Of a DNA stretch of 61,392 nucleotides, positions 45,735 to 56,481 are shown piece after piece. The translations under genes were made by a program, and so were the position numbers. The DNA lies in NCBI RefSeq assembly GCF_000380105.1, contig NZ_KB904452.1:1-61392 (forward strand), given 5' to 3'. The first letter of the stretch is position 1; the number at the start of each line of letters is the position of its first letter. Origin of the DNA: Streptococcus orisratti DSM 15617 (lineage in GTDB: Bacteria > Bacillota > Bacilli > Lactobacillales > Streptococcaceae). Under the pieces are notes generated by a model. That model did no database searches, was not told the DNA's origin, and saw only the letters and a list, made by a program, of their open reading frames with translations.

Positions 45735-46655
45735 CTACTTGATATTAAGCGTTATGTAGCTGACAGAAGTTGATGCCAAATTTGATAAATCAACAGCTTG
45801 ACCATTGATTGTGACAGTGACACCAGCAGTTACTCCCAAAGTTATTACAGATGAAGTTGTTCCTGAGAGAAGTTTAGTTGTTAAGTTGTTATCATTTGAG
45901 GTCAACAAGGTACCCCCATCGCCAGCTTCTGAATTTGTCACTGATACCCAGCTACTTTCAGCTCCAGCAAGGCTAATTGAAATCTCAACATCATTATTAG
46001 CATTTTCCACGTTGACTGATAGACTATCTCCGCTACCTGTTGTAGTAAGCGTTGTTTGATTTTCGCTGCTTGAAATAGGTGTTTCAGAAGTACTTGATGA
46101 TTCTTCTGAAACTTGACTAGATGTACTGCTTACAACAGAGTAATCTGAAGTTTTTGTCTGGTTACTTTGCTTGGTCTGTTGCCAGACAGTATAAAAAACA
46201 AAAGATAGGACAGCTAATGTTGCAAAGCAAAGGGAAATAATAGGAAGATAAGATGGTCTAGATTCTTTTGTGCGATATCGGCTACTTCGAGTTGAAGTTA
46301 TCGGAGAAGTACTTGGAGATATTTCCAAAGTCCTTATTGATTCATCTTTTTCCGGTATTTCAAACTCATGAGTTTTTGGTAAAATAACAGTGTCAATCTT
46401 CTCTTCTTGTGTATTTAGTTTTTCTTCTGGTTCTTGCTGCGAGGTCATTAAATCGGCAAGATTTAGACCAACAGCAGCAGTATAGTCTTTCAAATAAGGA
46501 TCCAATTTTTCCTGTGGAAGAATATTAAATTGATCTAATTCCATAGCAAGTAAGTAGTGTTGTGGAATTTTTGTTTGTTTCTCAATATCTTCTAAACTTA
46601 ATTTTTTCTGGACCCGTGCCTCCCTCAGGAGATCACCCATATTTATTTCACTCAT
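45735..46655 (-). CDS. rodZ: Cell-shape protein RodZ
   Basis: The 306-residue bitopic protein has a cytoplasmic helix-turn-helix domain (GDLLREARVQKKLSLEDIEK, then LLAMELDQFNILPQEK) at about 7-70, an acidic linker, one membrane span (about 150-170, LPIISLCFATLAVLSFVFYTV), a Ser/Thr linker and an extracellular DUF4115-type domain. RodZ links the elongation machinery to the membrane; in streptococci, which lack MreB, it works with MreCD and PBP2b. It heads the rodZ-pgsA-ecf run. Confidence 0.9.
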   Translation of the reverse strand: MSEINMGDLLREARVQKKLSLEDIEKQTKIPQHYLLAMELDQFNILPQEKLDPYLKDYTAAVGLNLADLMTSQQEPEEKLNTQEEKIDTVILPKTHEFEIPEKDESIRTLEISPSTSPITSTRSSRYRTKESRPSYLPIISLCFATLAVLSFVFYTVWQQTKQSNQTKTSDYSVVSSTSSQVSEESSSTSETPISSSENQTTLTTTGSGDSLSVNVENANNDVEISISLAGAESSWVSVTNSEAGDGGTLLTSNDNNLTTKLLSGTTSSVITLGVTAGVTVTINGQAVDLSNLASTSVSYITLNIK

Positions 46656-46713
46656 GACTCTTCCTTTTTTATATAATCAACTCTATTATAACAAAAATGT
46701 GGGAATTTTTCGA

Positions 46714-48000
46714 TTATTTTGGAACAATTGTAAAATCAGTAACTTCAGCTGCGTCAAAAAAAGCATTCCCGATTTCTATTACCTCAGTAAAGGTTAGCTG
46801 TCTTAAAATATCAGGAATATCAAAATAAGATTCCTTTTCAGTTAAATAAGACATAAATTGATTAGCAAGATGTTCTGTACTATCTAAACTTTTAATGAAA
46901 TCACCGTACATTTCTTTTTTTATAAGCTGAAGATGTTCTTCAGAAATATCTTCGATTTTGTTGCGTCTTTTTATTAGTTGTCGGATTTTATTTGATAATG
47001 CAATTGGTTCAAAAGTATCTGAACTTAAAATAATAAATTGAAAATCTGAATTCACTTCGATTTCAATATCAAAAGAATCATCAATTTGGCCAGCATCATA
47101 CCAATCTTGGTAGCTATTTGAAGTCCAGCCAAGCAGCATGGCAAGCAGTAAACGAAGTGCAATTTTTTGCTTTAAAAGTGATTGCTTAGTTTTAAAATGT
47201 CTACCACGGTAAGCAACCGCTAATTTTGGTAAAGCGACATCCATTTGGACAGTTCTCGTTTTAATGACAGGGTTATGGACAATCTGATTTCTAATAGGAA
47301 GTTGGAAATTAGGAAAAGACAGTTTTTCTTGATCTTTAATGATTTTTTGAATAATCTCATCTTTATTGATGTCACCAACAATTAGAAGTGTCATATTTTT
47401 GGGGTGATAAAAGAAATGGTGATTCTCCTTTAAATCTCTTAGCGTAATACGATTAATACTATCTTTATTTCCGGCAATATCTTTGGCGAGAACAGTTTCT
47501 GGATATAGATTTTCAAGAATTCCCTGATAGAGCTGATATTCGGGATCGTCTTGATACATATCAATTTCTTGCCTAATAATATCTTTTTCTTTTTCAACCG
47601 AGTCATAGGTAAAATGTGGTGATACCACAAATGTCTGTAGTAAACTAAGAGCCTCATCAAAATCACTTGTTGATGAAAAGAAATAAGCTGTACGATCAAA
47701 GCTAGTAAAGGCATTCAGATCTGCTCCAAGATTTGTGAATTGGATAGCAGCATCTTTATTATTTTCCATTTCAAAAACTTTGTGTTCTAAAAAGTGAGCA
47801 ACACCCTCAGGATAAGAAAAAATTTCCCCTGTTTCTGTTGTAAATGAGTTGTCAAGGGAACCGAAACCAACTGTCAACATACAGACAGTTTCTCTAAAAT
47901 TTTGCTTCGGAACGAGGATAACTTTTAATCCATTTTCTAGAGTTATAGAGAAAAAATGCTCTTCTATTGTACTGAAGTTGTCTTCTGTCAGTCTCATCAC
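46714..48000 (-). CDS. M16-family peptidase (YmfH-like), catalytic
   Basis: The 428-residue protein has the inverted zinc motif HxxEH in GVAHFLEHKVFEME near 75-88 and the downstream Glu region (EKEKDIIRQEIDMY), both required in M16 peptidases. It corresponds to Bacillus YmfH. It begins directly at the stop of the upstream non-catalytic homologue; such pairs form heterodimers. The substrate in streptococci is uncertain; a role in peptide or signal processing is possible. Confidence 0.9.
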   Translation of the reverse strand: MMRLTEDNFSTIEEHFFSITLENGLKVILVPKQNFRETVCMLTVGFGSLDNSFTTETGEIFSYPEGVAHFLEHKVFEMENNKDAAIQFTNLGADLNAFTSFDRTAYFFSSTSDFDEALSLLQTFVVSPHFTYDSVEKEKDIIRQEIDMYQDDPEYQLYQGILENLYPETVLAKDIAGNKDSINRITLRDLKENHHFFYHPKNMTLLIVGDINKDEIIQKIIKDQEKLSFPNFQLPIRNQIVHNPVIKTRTVQMDVALPKLAVAYRGRHFKTKQSLLKQKIALRLLLAMLLGWTSNSYQDWYDAGQIDDSFDIEIEVNSDFQFIILSSDTFEPIALSNKIRQLIKRRNKIEDISEEHLQLIKKEMYGDFIKSLDSTEHLANQFMSYLTEKESYFDIPDILRQLTFTEVIEIGNAFFDAAEVTDFTIVPK

Positions 48001-49245
48001 TTACTCTCCTTCTAAGAAATAAAAAACCTGCAATTTAATTTTACCAGCTACTCTTATAATATCCTCTTTACTAACTTGGTTAATATGATTTACCCAGTTG
48101 TCAATATCAGGGTTTTCTTTTAAGTACTTACTGTTATAAACTTTTTCAATAGTAGCTTTGGGAGAATCCAATATTGCTTGCCTATTTGTAATCAGCATTT
48201 TCTTTGTTTGCTTAACGAGTGTACTTGAAAATCGTCCCAATTTAATATCTGATAATTGCTTATTGATGAGTTTTAAAGTTTTATCTCGATTCTTTTTGTC
48301 AATACCAGCGTAAACATTGAGTAAACCCGTTAAACTATTGATTTGACTGTTAATCGTGTAAGCTAAGCCCTCTTTTTCCCTGATTTCAGTAAATAGTTTT
48401 GAATGAGGAAAGTTACCAAATAAACCATTAAAGACAAGAAGTGCAAAATAATCTTCATCATGATAAGAAATTGGGTTGTGGTAAGCCAACTGAAGGACTG
48501 ACTGATTGACTGAACGTTTTTCAATAACTTCAGTGATGATATTCTTGTAGTCTTGTTGGTAAATAAAATTCAATGGTTTCAAGCGGTTCTCAAAAGGAAA
48601 TTGATGAATCAGACGAACAACTTTATAATCATCAAAATCACCAAGAACAAAAATATCAATCTGATCTTGGTTTAACATGTGTTGAAATTCCTGATAAGCA
48701 GTATAGGAATTCTCAGCTTGAACTAAATCAACTTGTCCATATTTCGAAACCTGTAAACTTGGATTGTCAAAAAATAATGTTTTAAGGGCTAGGTGGCTAC
48801 TGTAAAAACTATCTTCTTTATCAACTTCAAGATAATTGATCAGATTTTTTTTCTCAAGATCAAAGATCTTTGGTTGGTATTGAGCGGTGGCTGCAAGTGG
48901 TGAAAATAAACATTCTTTTAGAAATATAATAATGTTTTGAAGTATCTCTTCTCCATTAAAAGTAAATTCATCACGAATAAAACTAATGTCAATATCAACA
49001 ATATGAACAAGTCCTTTGGTTGACACTTTAGTTGACAAATTTGCTCCGTAAAGTGCAGCGAGTCTTTGGCGAAACAGCCTTGCGGTAGGATAACTAGCAT
49101 TTACAGTTGCAAGCATTTGAGCAGCTAGAACTCGTTTGGCAATTGTTCTTTTTGTTAAATCACCTGAAAAGCGAAAAGTAATGTGGTTGGTTTTAAACTG
49201 TTTCGTTTTTATTAAATGAAGGTTGACACCTTGAGCAATTTTCAT
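48001..49245 (-). CDS. M16-family peptidase homologue (YmfF-like), non-catalytic
   Basis: The 414-residue protein shares the M16 fold with the next gene (for example FPHSKLFTEIREKEGLAYTI, a typical M16C segment), but no HxxEH motif is present in the N-terminal region, so it should be the inactive partner subunit. It corresponds to Bacillus YmfF. It is transcribed from a palindromic divergent promoter shared with yaaA-recF and abuts the catalytic partner without a gap. Confidence 0.88.
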   Translation of the reverse strand: MKIAQGVNLHLIKTKQFKTNHITFRFSGDLTKRTIAKRVLAAQMLATVNASYPTARLFRQRLAALYGANLSTKVSTKGLVHIVDIDISFIRDEFTFNGEEILQNIIIFLKECLFSPLAATAQYQPKIFDLEKKNLINYLEVDKEDSFYSSHLALKTLFFDNPSLQVSKYGQVDLVQAENSYTAYQEFQHMLNQDQIDIFVLGDFDDYKVVRLIHQFPFENRLKPLNFIYQQDYKNIITEVIEKRSVNQSVLQLAYHNPISYHDEDYFALLVFNGLFGNFPHSKLFTEIREKEGLAYTINSQINSLTGLLNVYAGIDKKNRDKTLKLINKQLSDIKLGRFSSTLVKQTKKMLITNRQAILDSPKATIEKVYNSKYLKENPDIDNWVNHINQVSKEDIIRVAGKIKLQVFYFLEGE

Positions 49246-49276
49246 GATTTTTCCTTTATTAAAGACTTAATTCTCT

Positions 49277-49302
49277 AATTATACCACGAATATGGTATAA
49301 TT
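49277..49302. promoter_or_regulatory. Palindromic divergent promoter (ymfF-like gene / yaaA-recF)
   Basis: Two perfect 10-base arms (AATTATACCA and TGGTATAATT) enclose CGAATA. Each arm contains a TATAAT -10 box, one facing each gene, with an extended TG on both strands. The two promoters therefore overlap back to back. Confidence 0.7.
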
Positions 49303-49329
49303 ACTTGAAACAAAAAATGGAGAGATATG

Positions 49330-49722
49330 ATGGAATTTAAACTGTTTGATGATTACATTACTTTGCAGGCTCTTTTAAAGGAACAAGGAATTATTCAAAG
49401 TGGTGGAGCAATTAAGAGTTTTTTATTAGAGACCACAGTTCTCTTTAACGGAGAAGTTGAGACTCGTCGTGGAAAGAAGATTCGTATTGGAGATGTTATT
49501 ACATTACCCGAACACAATATTGACATCAGGATTATGGAGCCTACTGAATCAGAAAAGTTAGAGCATTCAGAAAAACTAGCTGAAAAAGAACGCATTGCTA
49601 AAATTGTTAAGCAGATGAATCATGAGAATAAGAAGAAACAAAAAGCGAAGCGCCCCAAAATTCCGTTGTCAAAACAGAAAAACAAAACTAAATGTAAGCC
49701 TGTTCGCTTTCCAGGAATCTAA
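49330..49722 (+). CDS. yaaA: S4-domain protein YaaA
   Basis: This RNA-binding S4-domain protein is the conserved partner of recF. The second ATG (49330, [20 protein letters not shown]) was chosen because it is better spaced from the GGAGAG SD. The 130 residues hold the S4 domain (about 10-70, [20 protein letters not shown], then [12 protein letters not shown]) and a Lys-rich C-terminal extension ending [10 protein letters not shown], longer than Bacillus YaaA (about 70 aa). recF starts 3 bp later. Confidence 0.88.
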   Translation: MEFKLFDDYITLQALLKEQGIIQSGGAIKSFLLETTVLFNGEVETRRGKKIRIGDVITLPEHNIDIRIMEPTESEKLEHSEKLAEKERIAKIVKQMNHENKKKQKAKRPKIPLSKQKNKTKCKPVRFPGI

Positions 49723-49724
49723 GC

Positions 49725-50837
49725 ATGTGGATTAAGGAAATAAGATTAAACAATTATCGAAACTATAAGAATATTTCAGCAACTTTTTCTCCAGGATTAA
49801 ATATCTTTATTGGAAAAAATGCTCAAGGGAAGACCAATTTTTTAGAGTCTATCTATTTTTTATCGCTAACAAGAAGTCATAGAACACGTTCGGATAGAGA
49901 TTTAATTCATTTTTCTGAAAATAATCTCACAATTTCTGGAAAGTTGTCACGGGCAAGTGGAAATGTTGATCTCAGTATTTCTTTATCAGAAAAAGGGCGT
50001 GTTACTGAAATAAACCATCTGAAACAGGCAAAACTATCGGATTATATTGGTACCATGACGGTTGTTCTTTTTGCACCCGAAGATCTACAATTGATAAAAG
50101 GAGCTCCGAGTTTACGTCGTAAATTTCTTGATATTGACTTGGGACAGATTAAACCTCTTTATTTATCTGATTTATCTAATTATAATCATGTATTAAAGCA
50201 GCGTAATACTTATCTTAAAACAGCCGAGAAGGTTGACAGTGATTTTCTAGCGGTACTAGATGACCAATTATCAGATTATGGTAGCCGTGTCATGGAACAT
50301 CGTTTAGATTTTATTATTCAGTTGGAAAAAGAAGCAGATAAGCACCATGCTAGTATTTCTAATGGGTTAGAGCACTTGACAATAAAATACCTCTCTTCAG
50401 TGACTTTCTTAGACCGGCAAGATATTCGGAAGGAATTTTTACAACAATTAAGAAGAAACCATCGACGTGATATTCTTAAGAAGAATACAGGAGTAGGTCC
50501 TCATAGAGATGATTTAGAATTTTTCATCAATAATGTGAATGCTGATTTTGGTAGTCAAGGACAACATCGTAGTCTTATCCTATCTTTGAAATTAGCTGAA
50601 ATAGAACTCATTAAATCAGTTACAGGAGACTATCCAATTTTGCTACTTGATGATGTCATGAGTGAGTTAGATAATTACAGGCAAACAAAGCTTTTGGAGG
50701 GAATTAAGGAGCATGTTCAAACCTTTATTACGACCACAAGCTTAGACCATTTATCACAATTACCAGATAATCTTAATATTTTTGTGATAGAGCAAGGAGA
50801 TATTCTTACAGATGAAAGAACAACCTCCAACGATTGA
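49725..50837 (+). CDS. recF: DNA replication/repair protein RecF
   Basis: RecF loads RecA at gaps together with RecO and RecR. The 370 residues show Walker [14 protein letters not shown] near 30-42, the ABC-type signature region [14 protein letters not shown], and Walker [13 protein letters not shown]. It lies 3 bp after yaaA; in streptococci this pair is distant from dnaN, unlike in Bacillus. Two hairpins follow. Confidence 0.95.
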   Translation: MWIKEIRLNNYRNYKNISATFSPGLNIFIGKNAQGKTNFLESIYFLSLTRSHRTRSDRDLIHFSENNLTISGKLSRASGNVDLSISLSEKGRVTEINHLKQAKLSDYIGTMTVVLFAPEDLQLIKGAPSLRRKFLDIDLGQIKPLYLSDLSNYNHVLKQRNTYLKTAEKVDSDFLAVLDDQLSDYGSRVMEHRLDFIIQLEKEADKHHASISNGLEHLTIKYLSSVTFLDRQDIRKEFLQQLRRNHRRDILKKNTGVGPHRDDLEFFINNVNADFGSQGQHRSLILSLKLAEIELIKSVTGDYPILLLDDVMSELDNYRQTKLLEGIKEHVQTFITTTSLDHLSQLPDNLNIFVIEQGDILTDERTTSND

Positions 50838-50884
50838 TTTCTTCCCAATATCATACCTGTAGCTCATCTTTAAGATAATGAAAT

Positions 50885-50914
50885 AAAAGATTGGCATAAA
50901 GATGCTGATCTTTT
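50885..50914 (+). terminator. Terminator of recF
   Basis: AAAAGAT-tg-GCAT-aaag-ATGC-tg-ATCTTTT is an almost fully paired hairpin 48 bp behind recF. Confidence 0.7.
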
Positions 50915-50969
50915 ATATTGTCAACTGACAATTACAACGATGACAATATAAGTTTACAGTTGTGTAAAC

Positions 50970-51000
50970 AAAAACTGAGGCAACTGCCTCAGCCTTTTTT
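50970..51000. terminator. Bidirectional terminator between recF and guaB
   Basis: CTGAGGC-AACT-GCCTCAG is followed by CCTTTTTT on the plus strand and by TTTTTG on the minus strand; it serves guaB and backs up recF. Confidence 0.85.
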
Positions 51001-51004
51001 ATAA

Positions 51005-52489
<1,485 letters not shown>

Positions 52490-52549
52490 TTAGTCCTCTT
52501 TTCTATTGTTTTGATGGGATAAAACACCCAGTCTATTTTTATTGTTACT

Positions 52550-52577
52550 ATAATATCACGCTAAAATCATTTGTCAA
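52550..52577 (-). promoter_or_regulatory. guaB promoter
   Basis: On the minus strand TTGACA and TATTAT are separated by 16 bp, 64 bp from the guaB ATG. Confidence 0.75.
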
Positions 52578-52735
52578 CTCCCTATACATTATTTTTTAGT
52601 GCTATCACCTTTATTAGAGAGACGTTCGTGTTTTTCCATTAATAAATTGTAAAATATAATGCAACAAAAAACTCATAGAGTTCAAACTCGTGTAAACTGT
52701 AAGTAACCACACTGAGCAGAACACGGGAGAAATCT

Positions 52736-53450
52736 ATGGGCTACCATCATATTACTTACCATAACTGAGCAAATTAAGATAGAGATTTACTACCAAAAGG
52801 GCGTGAAATTTATTGATATTGTGGTATCACTGGGATGGTCAAAGCAGACCATCTACAATGTAGTCAACTTTCTCAAAGAGGGACATTCTGCTTACGACTA
52901 CTACAAAGCTAATGAAAACGCTGTAGTCGGATTAAAACAAGTCTTACACCATCAGAAAAAGACTTTATTCAAACTCATTTGGAACAAAATTGGAGTCTGG
53001 ATGTGATAAAGGCAACCTATCCTGATAGGATTCCTTGTTCCATGAGGACTCTCTAACGTCTAGATGATTGTGGGGAGTTTGACAAGAAGGATTTACCTTG
53101 GAAAGGCAAGAGAAAGGCATCATCATACTGAAAACAAATGGACGTAAAGCCAGTGATATTGAAGTTTCCATCAATCAGTAGCTGTCCCAATTTTCCAACC
53201 ACCTCTTTAAGTCGATAACCTTTGATTGCGGGAAAGAATTTTCTAACTGAAAGTCCATTTTAAATACACATGACATCGATATTTTCTTTGTGAATCCAGA
53301 TTGTCCTAGACAACGAGGTTTGAATGAATACTTTAACAGCCTATTGAGGCAACATAGACTTCCCAAACAGACGGATTCCAAAAAAGTTTTTGAAGTATTA
53401 AACACCTTATCAAGTTTTCCTGAATTATACCGAAAGTCTAACTTAATTTG
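52736..53450 (+). pseudogene. Decayed IS30-family transposase
   Basis: Broken frames read MGYHHIT, then TITEQIKIEIYYQKGVKFID...SLGWSKQTIYNVVNFLKEGH (the N-terminal HTH of an IS30-type transposase), then IQTHLEQNWSLDVIKATYPD in another frame, and finally NPDCPRQRGLNEYFNSLLRQ...LPKQ. At least three frameshifts, internal stops and a missing catalytic middle rule out function. The PRQRGLNE-type C-terminus marks a different IS30 lineage from the elements at the window edges. It fills most of the 1 kb between guaB and trpS. Confidence 0.85.
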
Positions 53451-53499
53451 ACGATTAGGAGATATAAAAACGATTTTTCAGAAAATTCATTCGCTTTTT

Positions 53500-53537
53500 G
53501 AAAAAAACTAGAATGTGGCATAACATTCTAGTTTTGA
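53500..53537 (-). terminator. Terminator of trpS
   Basis: AACTAGAATGT pairs with ACATTCTAGTT, with a T-run on the minus strand, directly behind the trpS stop codon. Confidence 0.85.
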
Positions 53538-53540
53538 ATT

Positions 53541-54563
53541 TTAGAAATAGTTAATTCCCATAGCTGCTTTCACTTCTGAGAGCGTTTGGGCTGCAACTGA
53601 TTGAGCGTGTTTACTACCTTTTTTCAGCATGTTGAAAACTTCTCCCATGTCTTTAGCGTACTCTAAACGACGCTCGCGGATTGGTGCCAATTCACGTTCA
53701 AGAATATCAAGGAGATAACGTTTAGTTTTGACATCTCCCAGTCCTCCCCGCTGATAGTGTTCTTTCATCTCAGCAATAGTAGCTGCATCTTCCTCGCGAC
53801 CAAAGATATCAAGGTAGTGGAAGACCATATTTCCTTCAAGTTGTCCTGGATCTTCAACACGAATGTGGTTTGGGTCAGTGTACATGCTCATAACTTTTTT
53901 ACGGACTGTATCTGCGTCATCTGATAGGAAAATACCATTGCCAAGCGATTTAGACATTTTAGCATTACCATCAAGCCCAGGTAAGCGTCCAGCAGCTTCA
54001 TTTTCAGGATAAATTCCTTCAGGTTCGACCAAGACATTGCATTTATATGTATGATTGAAACTACGTGCGATTTCACGTGTTTGCTCAATCATAGGTTTTT
54101 GATCGTTTCCAACTGGTACAAAATTAGCCTTGAAGGCTGTAATGTCTGCCGCTTGAGAAATTGGATAAACTAGGAAGCCTGTTGGAATAGATTCACCAAA
54201 CCCTTTTTGAGCAATTTCTGTCTTGACAGTGGGATTACGTTCAAGGCGAGCAAGTGAAACAAGATTCATATAATACATGGTCAATTCCGCTAATTCAGGA
54301 ATTTGGCTTTGGATAAAAATGGTAGATTTAGTAGGATCAAGGCCCACAGATAAATAATCCAAGGCAACATTTCCAATAGATTCCTTAATGATTTCAGATT
54401 CCTTGGCATGATCAGTCAAAGCCTGCTGATCTGCTAGGAAAACGAACATGTCGTATTTACCCTCGTTTTGTAAAATGACACGATTTTTGAGGCTGCCTAC
54501 ATAGTGTCCCAAGTGCAGTTTTCCTGTTGGACGATCTCCTGTTAAGATAATTGGTTTAGTCAT
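53541..54563 (-). CDS. trpS: Tryptophanyl-tRNA synthetase
   Basis: TrpS charges tRNA-Trp. The 340 residues have the class I HIGH motif as [17 protein letters not shown] at 9-25, the tryptophan-site region with [14 protein letters not shown], and KMSKS in [15 protein letters not shown] near 200. It overlaps the upstream GNAT gene by 4 bp, and both lie behind a T-box leader with a UGG specifier, so the pair is induced when charged tRNA-Trp is low. Confidence 0.97.
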   Translation of the reverse strand: MTKPIILTGDRPTGKLHLGHYVGSLKNRVILQNEGKYDMFVFLADQQALTDHAKESEIIKESIGNVALDYLSVGLDPTKSTIFIQSQIPELAELTMYYMNLVSLARLERNPTVKTEIAQKGFGESIPTGFLVYPISQAADITAFKANFVPVGNDQKPMIEQTREIARSFNHTYKCNVLVEPEGIYPENEAAGRLPGLDGNAKMSKSLGNGIFLSDDADTVRKKVMSMYTDPNHIRVEDPGQLEGNMVFHYLDIFGREEDAATIAEMKEHYQRGGLGDVKTKRYLLDILERELAPIRERRLEYAKDMGEVFNMLKKGSKHAQSVAAQTLSEVKAAMGINYF

Positions 54564-55135
54564 TTGTTTTTCTCCTTAAAATAATGTTCTTTAGTAATGG
54601 CGTAGCGTTTGACTGACATGAAAAGATTAGGATTCTTCCAATCTTTTTTGGAATAAGGTTCTTCAGCAATTAAAGTCATGCCCGATTTTTGCATGACCCG
54701 ACCAGAAGCTAGATTTTCTTTGACATGCTCAGCAATGAGACAATTCATTTCTAAACGTTCAAAGAAAATTTTGATAATTGCTACCAAGACCTCCGATGCA
54801 TAACCTTGATTCCAATATTTTTTATTCAGAGTATAGCCAACCGTAGCAGTCCCAAGTTCTTCGTTGATATTCATCAAATCAATCGTTCCGATAAATTCAT
54901 TTGACGATGTTAGTTCAATTCCCCAACGCCCAAGTGGTGAAGCTAGGTAGATAGATGCGATGATATTCTCTGTTTCCTCCAATGAGCGATTAGGAGGAAA
55001 TGTCCAGCGGACGTTTTCTTCGTCAGAGGCATAGGAATACATTGCTTTAGCATCTGTCAGAGTCACTGGACGAAGTAGTAATCGTTTTGTCTGAATGATA
55101 CGATGCTTGTCTAATTTTTGATAGATATTTTTCAT
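54560..55135 (-). CDS. GNAT acetyltransferase (RimJ/RimL type) in the trpS operon
   Basis: The 191-residue protein fits the Acetyltransf_3 branch: [20 protein letters not shown] at about 17-36, the acetyl-CoA-binding stretch [20 protein letters not shown] near 108-127, and [16 protein letters not shown] near 146-161. RimJ/RimL-type enzymes acetylate protein N-termini, but relatives such as the MccE C-terminal domain detoxify aminoacyl-adenylate analogues. Being the first gene of a Trp-responsive T-box operon and overlapping trpS by 4 bp suggests a link to tryptophanyl-AMP or TrpS. This is inference. Confidence 0.85.
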   Translation of the reverse strand: MKNIYQKLDKHRIIQTKRLLLRPVTLTDAKAMYSYASDEENVRWTFPPNRSLEETENIIASIYLASPLGRWGIELTSSNEFIGTIDLMNINEELGTATVGYTLNKKYWNQGYASEVLVAIIKIFFERLEMNCLIAEHVKENLASGRVMQKSGMTLIAEEPYSKKDWKNPNLFMSVKRYAITKEHYFKEKNK

Positions 55136-55154
55136 GTCTATTTCCTATTGATAA

Positions 55155-55408
55155 AAATAAAAAAGTCCCCACGTAGTAGATTTACGTGAGGGCGTAATGT
55201 CAATAATACGCGGTACCACCTCAGTTGACAGGTGTGTTTACACATGGTTTACACTTTTGTCATCTTTAAGGCACGATAAGGGGTGCTAAACCTGAAACTT
55301 ATGTGTTTGTTTCACGTGGAACATCAGCCCATTTCATAAAAAGATGCCTCTAGCTCACAGCAACCGCTAGTTTTCTGAACACATCTTGAAATTACTCTTT
55401 CTGAATAT
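55155..55408 (-). ncRNA. T-box riboswitch, tryptophan-specific
   Basis: The minus strand has the T-box sequence AGGTGGTACCGCG (55209-55221) followed by a terminator with CCCTCACGTA pairing with TACGTGGGG and a T-run (55155-55194). Upstream is a Stem I with specifier region GAAATGGGCT carrying UGG (55329-55331). Uncharged tRNA-Trp should stabilise the antiterminator and switch on the GNAT-trpS operon. Confidence 0.92.
55308..55323. promoter_or_regulatory. parS-like site inside the T-box leader
   Basis: TGTTTCACGTGGAACA matches the 16-bp parS consensus at 15 positions (one A-to-G in the right arm). It lies about 30 kb from dnaA. Confidence 0.7.
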
Positions 55409-55414
55409 GGCTTC

Positions 55415-55443
55415 ATTTTATGATAAATTTTCATCTTTGTCAA
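55415..55443 (-). promoter_or_regulatory. Promoter of the T-box/trpS operon
   Basis: On the minus strand TTGACA-N17-TAAAAT; transcription should begin near 55408, upstream of T-box Stem I. Confidence 0.85.
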
Positions 55444-55470
55444 GTTTCTTTGAAAGCACTAACAAATAAC

Positions 55471-55499
55471 TTGACGAAATCGACTTCCTTTGCCATAAT
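55471..55499 (+). promoter_or_regulatory. Promoter of the YitT-family gene
   Basis: TTGACG-N17-CATAAT ends 31 bp before the ATG, back to back with the T-box promoter. Confidence 0.75.
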
Positions 55500-55530
55500 A
55501 AATCTTGTTTTTATAAGAAATGAGGGGAAA

Positions 55531-56403
55531 ATGAAAAAGAGAGTTATTGATTTTAGTCTGGTAACGCTAGGCTCTTTTGTTGCCGCTGTTGGCTTTAATA
55601 GCATGTTTTTAGCGAATAATATTGCTTCTGGTGGTGTTGTAGGGCTGGCTGTCAGTTTGCAAAAATTATTAGGATGGAATCCTGGTAATTTTGTCATGTT
55701 TACTAATGTTCCCTTACTTTTGTTGTGTTTTCTATTTTTGGGAAGAGAAAGCTTCTTAAAGACCATTTACGGTTCGTGGATCTATTCGTTTTTTGTGAAG
55801 TTTACAGAAGATTTACCGACTATTACTAATAATGCTTTATTAGCGGCCATTTTTGGTGGTGTAGTTGTTGGCTTGGGTTTGGGATTGGTTTTCTGGGGAA
55901 ACTCTTCTACGGGAGGAACCGGAATTATCACTCAAATTCTACATAAATACACACCACTACCCCTTGCTGTGGCGATGGCCGTTGTTGATGGTTTTAGTGT
56001 TGCTATGGGACTTGTTGCCTTTGATATAGACACTGTCATGTATTCAATTCTTGCTCTTTTTGTCATTAGCTATGTTGTTAATAGTATGCAAACTGGTTTA
56101 TCATCTTCACGGAATGTTATGATTATTTCCAAAGCTACTGAGGAGATAAAAAAATATATTGCTAATCAGGCTGACCGCGGTATGACAGAAATTCCAGTAA
56201 AAGGAGGCTTTACAGGCAAAAGTCATACGATGTTAATGACGACGGTTTCTATTCAAGAAGTTCCCAGACTTGAAAGGCATATTTTAAAAATTGATGAAAC
56301 TGCTTTTATTGTTGTTATGCCAGCAACGCACGTTATGGGTAGAGGATTTAGTTTAACGAAGCGTTATCAATTAGATGAAAAAGATATTTTGTTACCTATG
56401 TAA
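55531..56403 (+). CDS. YitT-family membrane protein
   Basis: The start MKKRVIDFSLVTLGSFVAAV at 55531 has a GAGGGGA SD and gives 290 residues. Five or six membrane helices with conserved FNSMFLANNIASGGVVGLAV and GNSSTGGTGIITQIL motifs (YitT_membrane) are followed by a cytoplasmic DUF2179 domain (about 215-280). The family is widespread in Firmicutes and its transported substrate is unknown. A terminator follows directly. Confidence 0.9.
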   Translation: MKKRVIDFSLVTLGSFVAAVGFNSMFLANNIASGGVVGLAVSLQKLLGWNPGNFVMFTNVPLLLLCFLFLGRESFLKTIYGSWIYSFFVKFTEDLPTITNNALLAAIFGGVVVGLGLGLVFWGNSSTGGTGIITQILHKYTPLPLAVAMAVVDGFSVAMGLVAFDIDTVMYSILALFVISYVVNSMQTGLSSSRNVMIISKATEEIKKYIANQADRGMTEIPVKGGFTGKSHTMLMTTVSIQEVPRLERHILKIDETAFIVVMPATHVMGRGFSLTKRYQLDEKDILLPM

Positions 56404-56405
56404 AA

Positions 56406-56438
56406 TAAGCCTCCTTTATGTTGAAAAAAGGGGGCTTT
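56406..56438 (+). terminator. Terminator of the YitT-family gene
   Basis: AAGCCTCCTTT pairs with AAAGGGGGCTT (one G-U or mismatch) and ends in TTTTC. Confidence 0.75.
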
Positions 56439-56481
56439 TCATGTAAAATGAAGCATAGATAAATAAGGTGAGGTATTAGAA

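Noticed and set aside
54062..54080. TTTCACGTG in trpS as a third parS site
   Set aside because: Only one arm fits; the other half (TTTGC) departs from the consensus at most positions.
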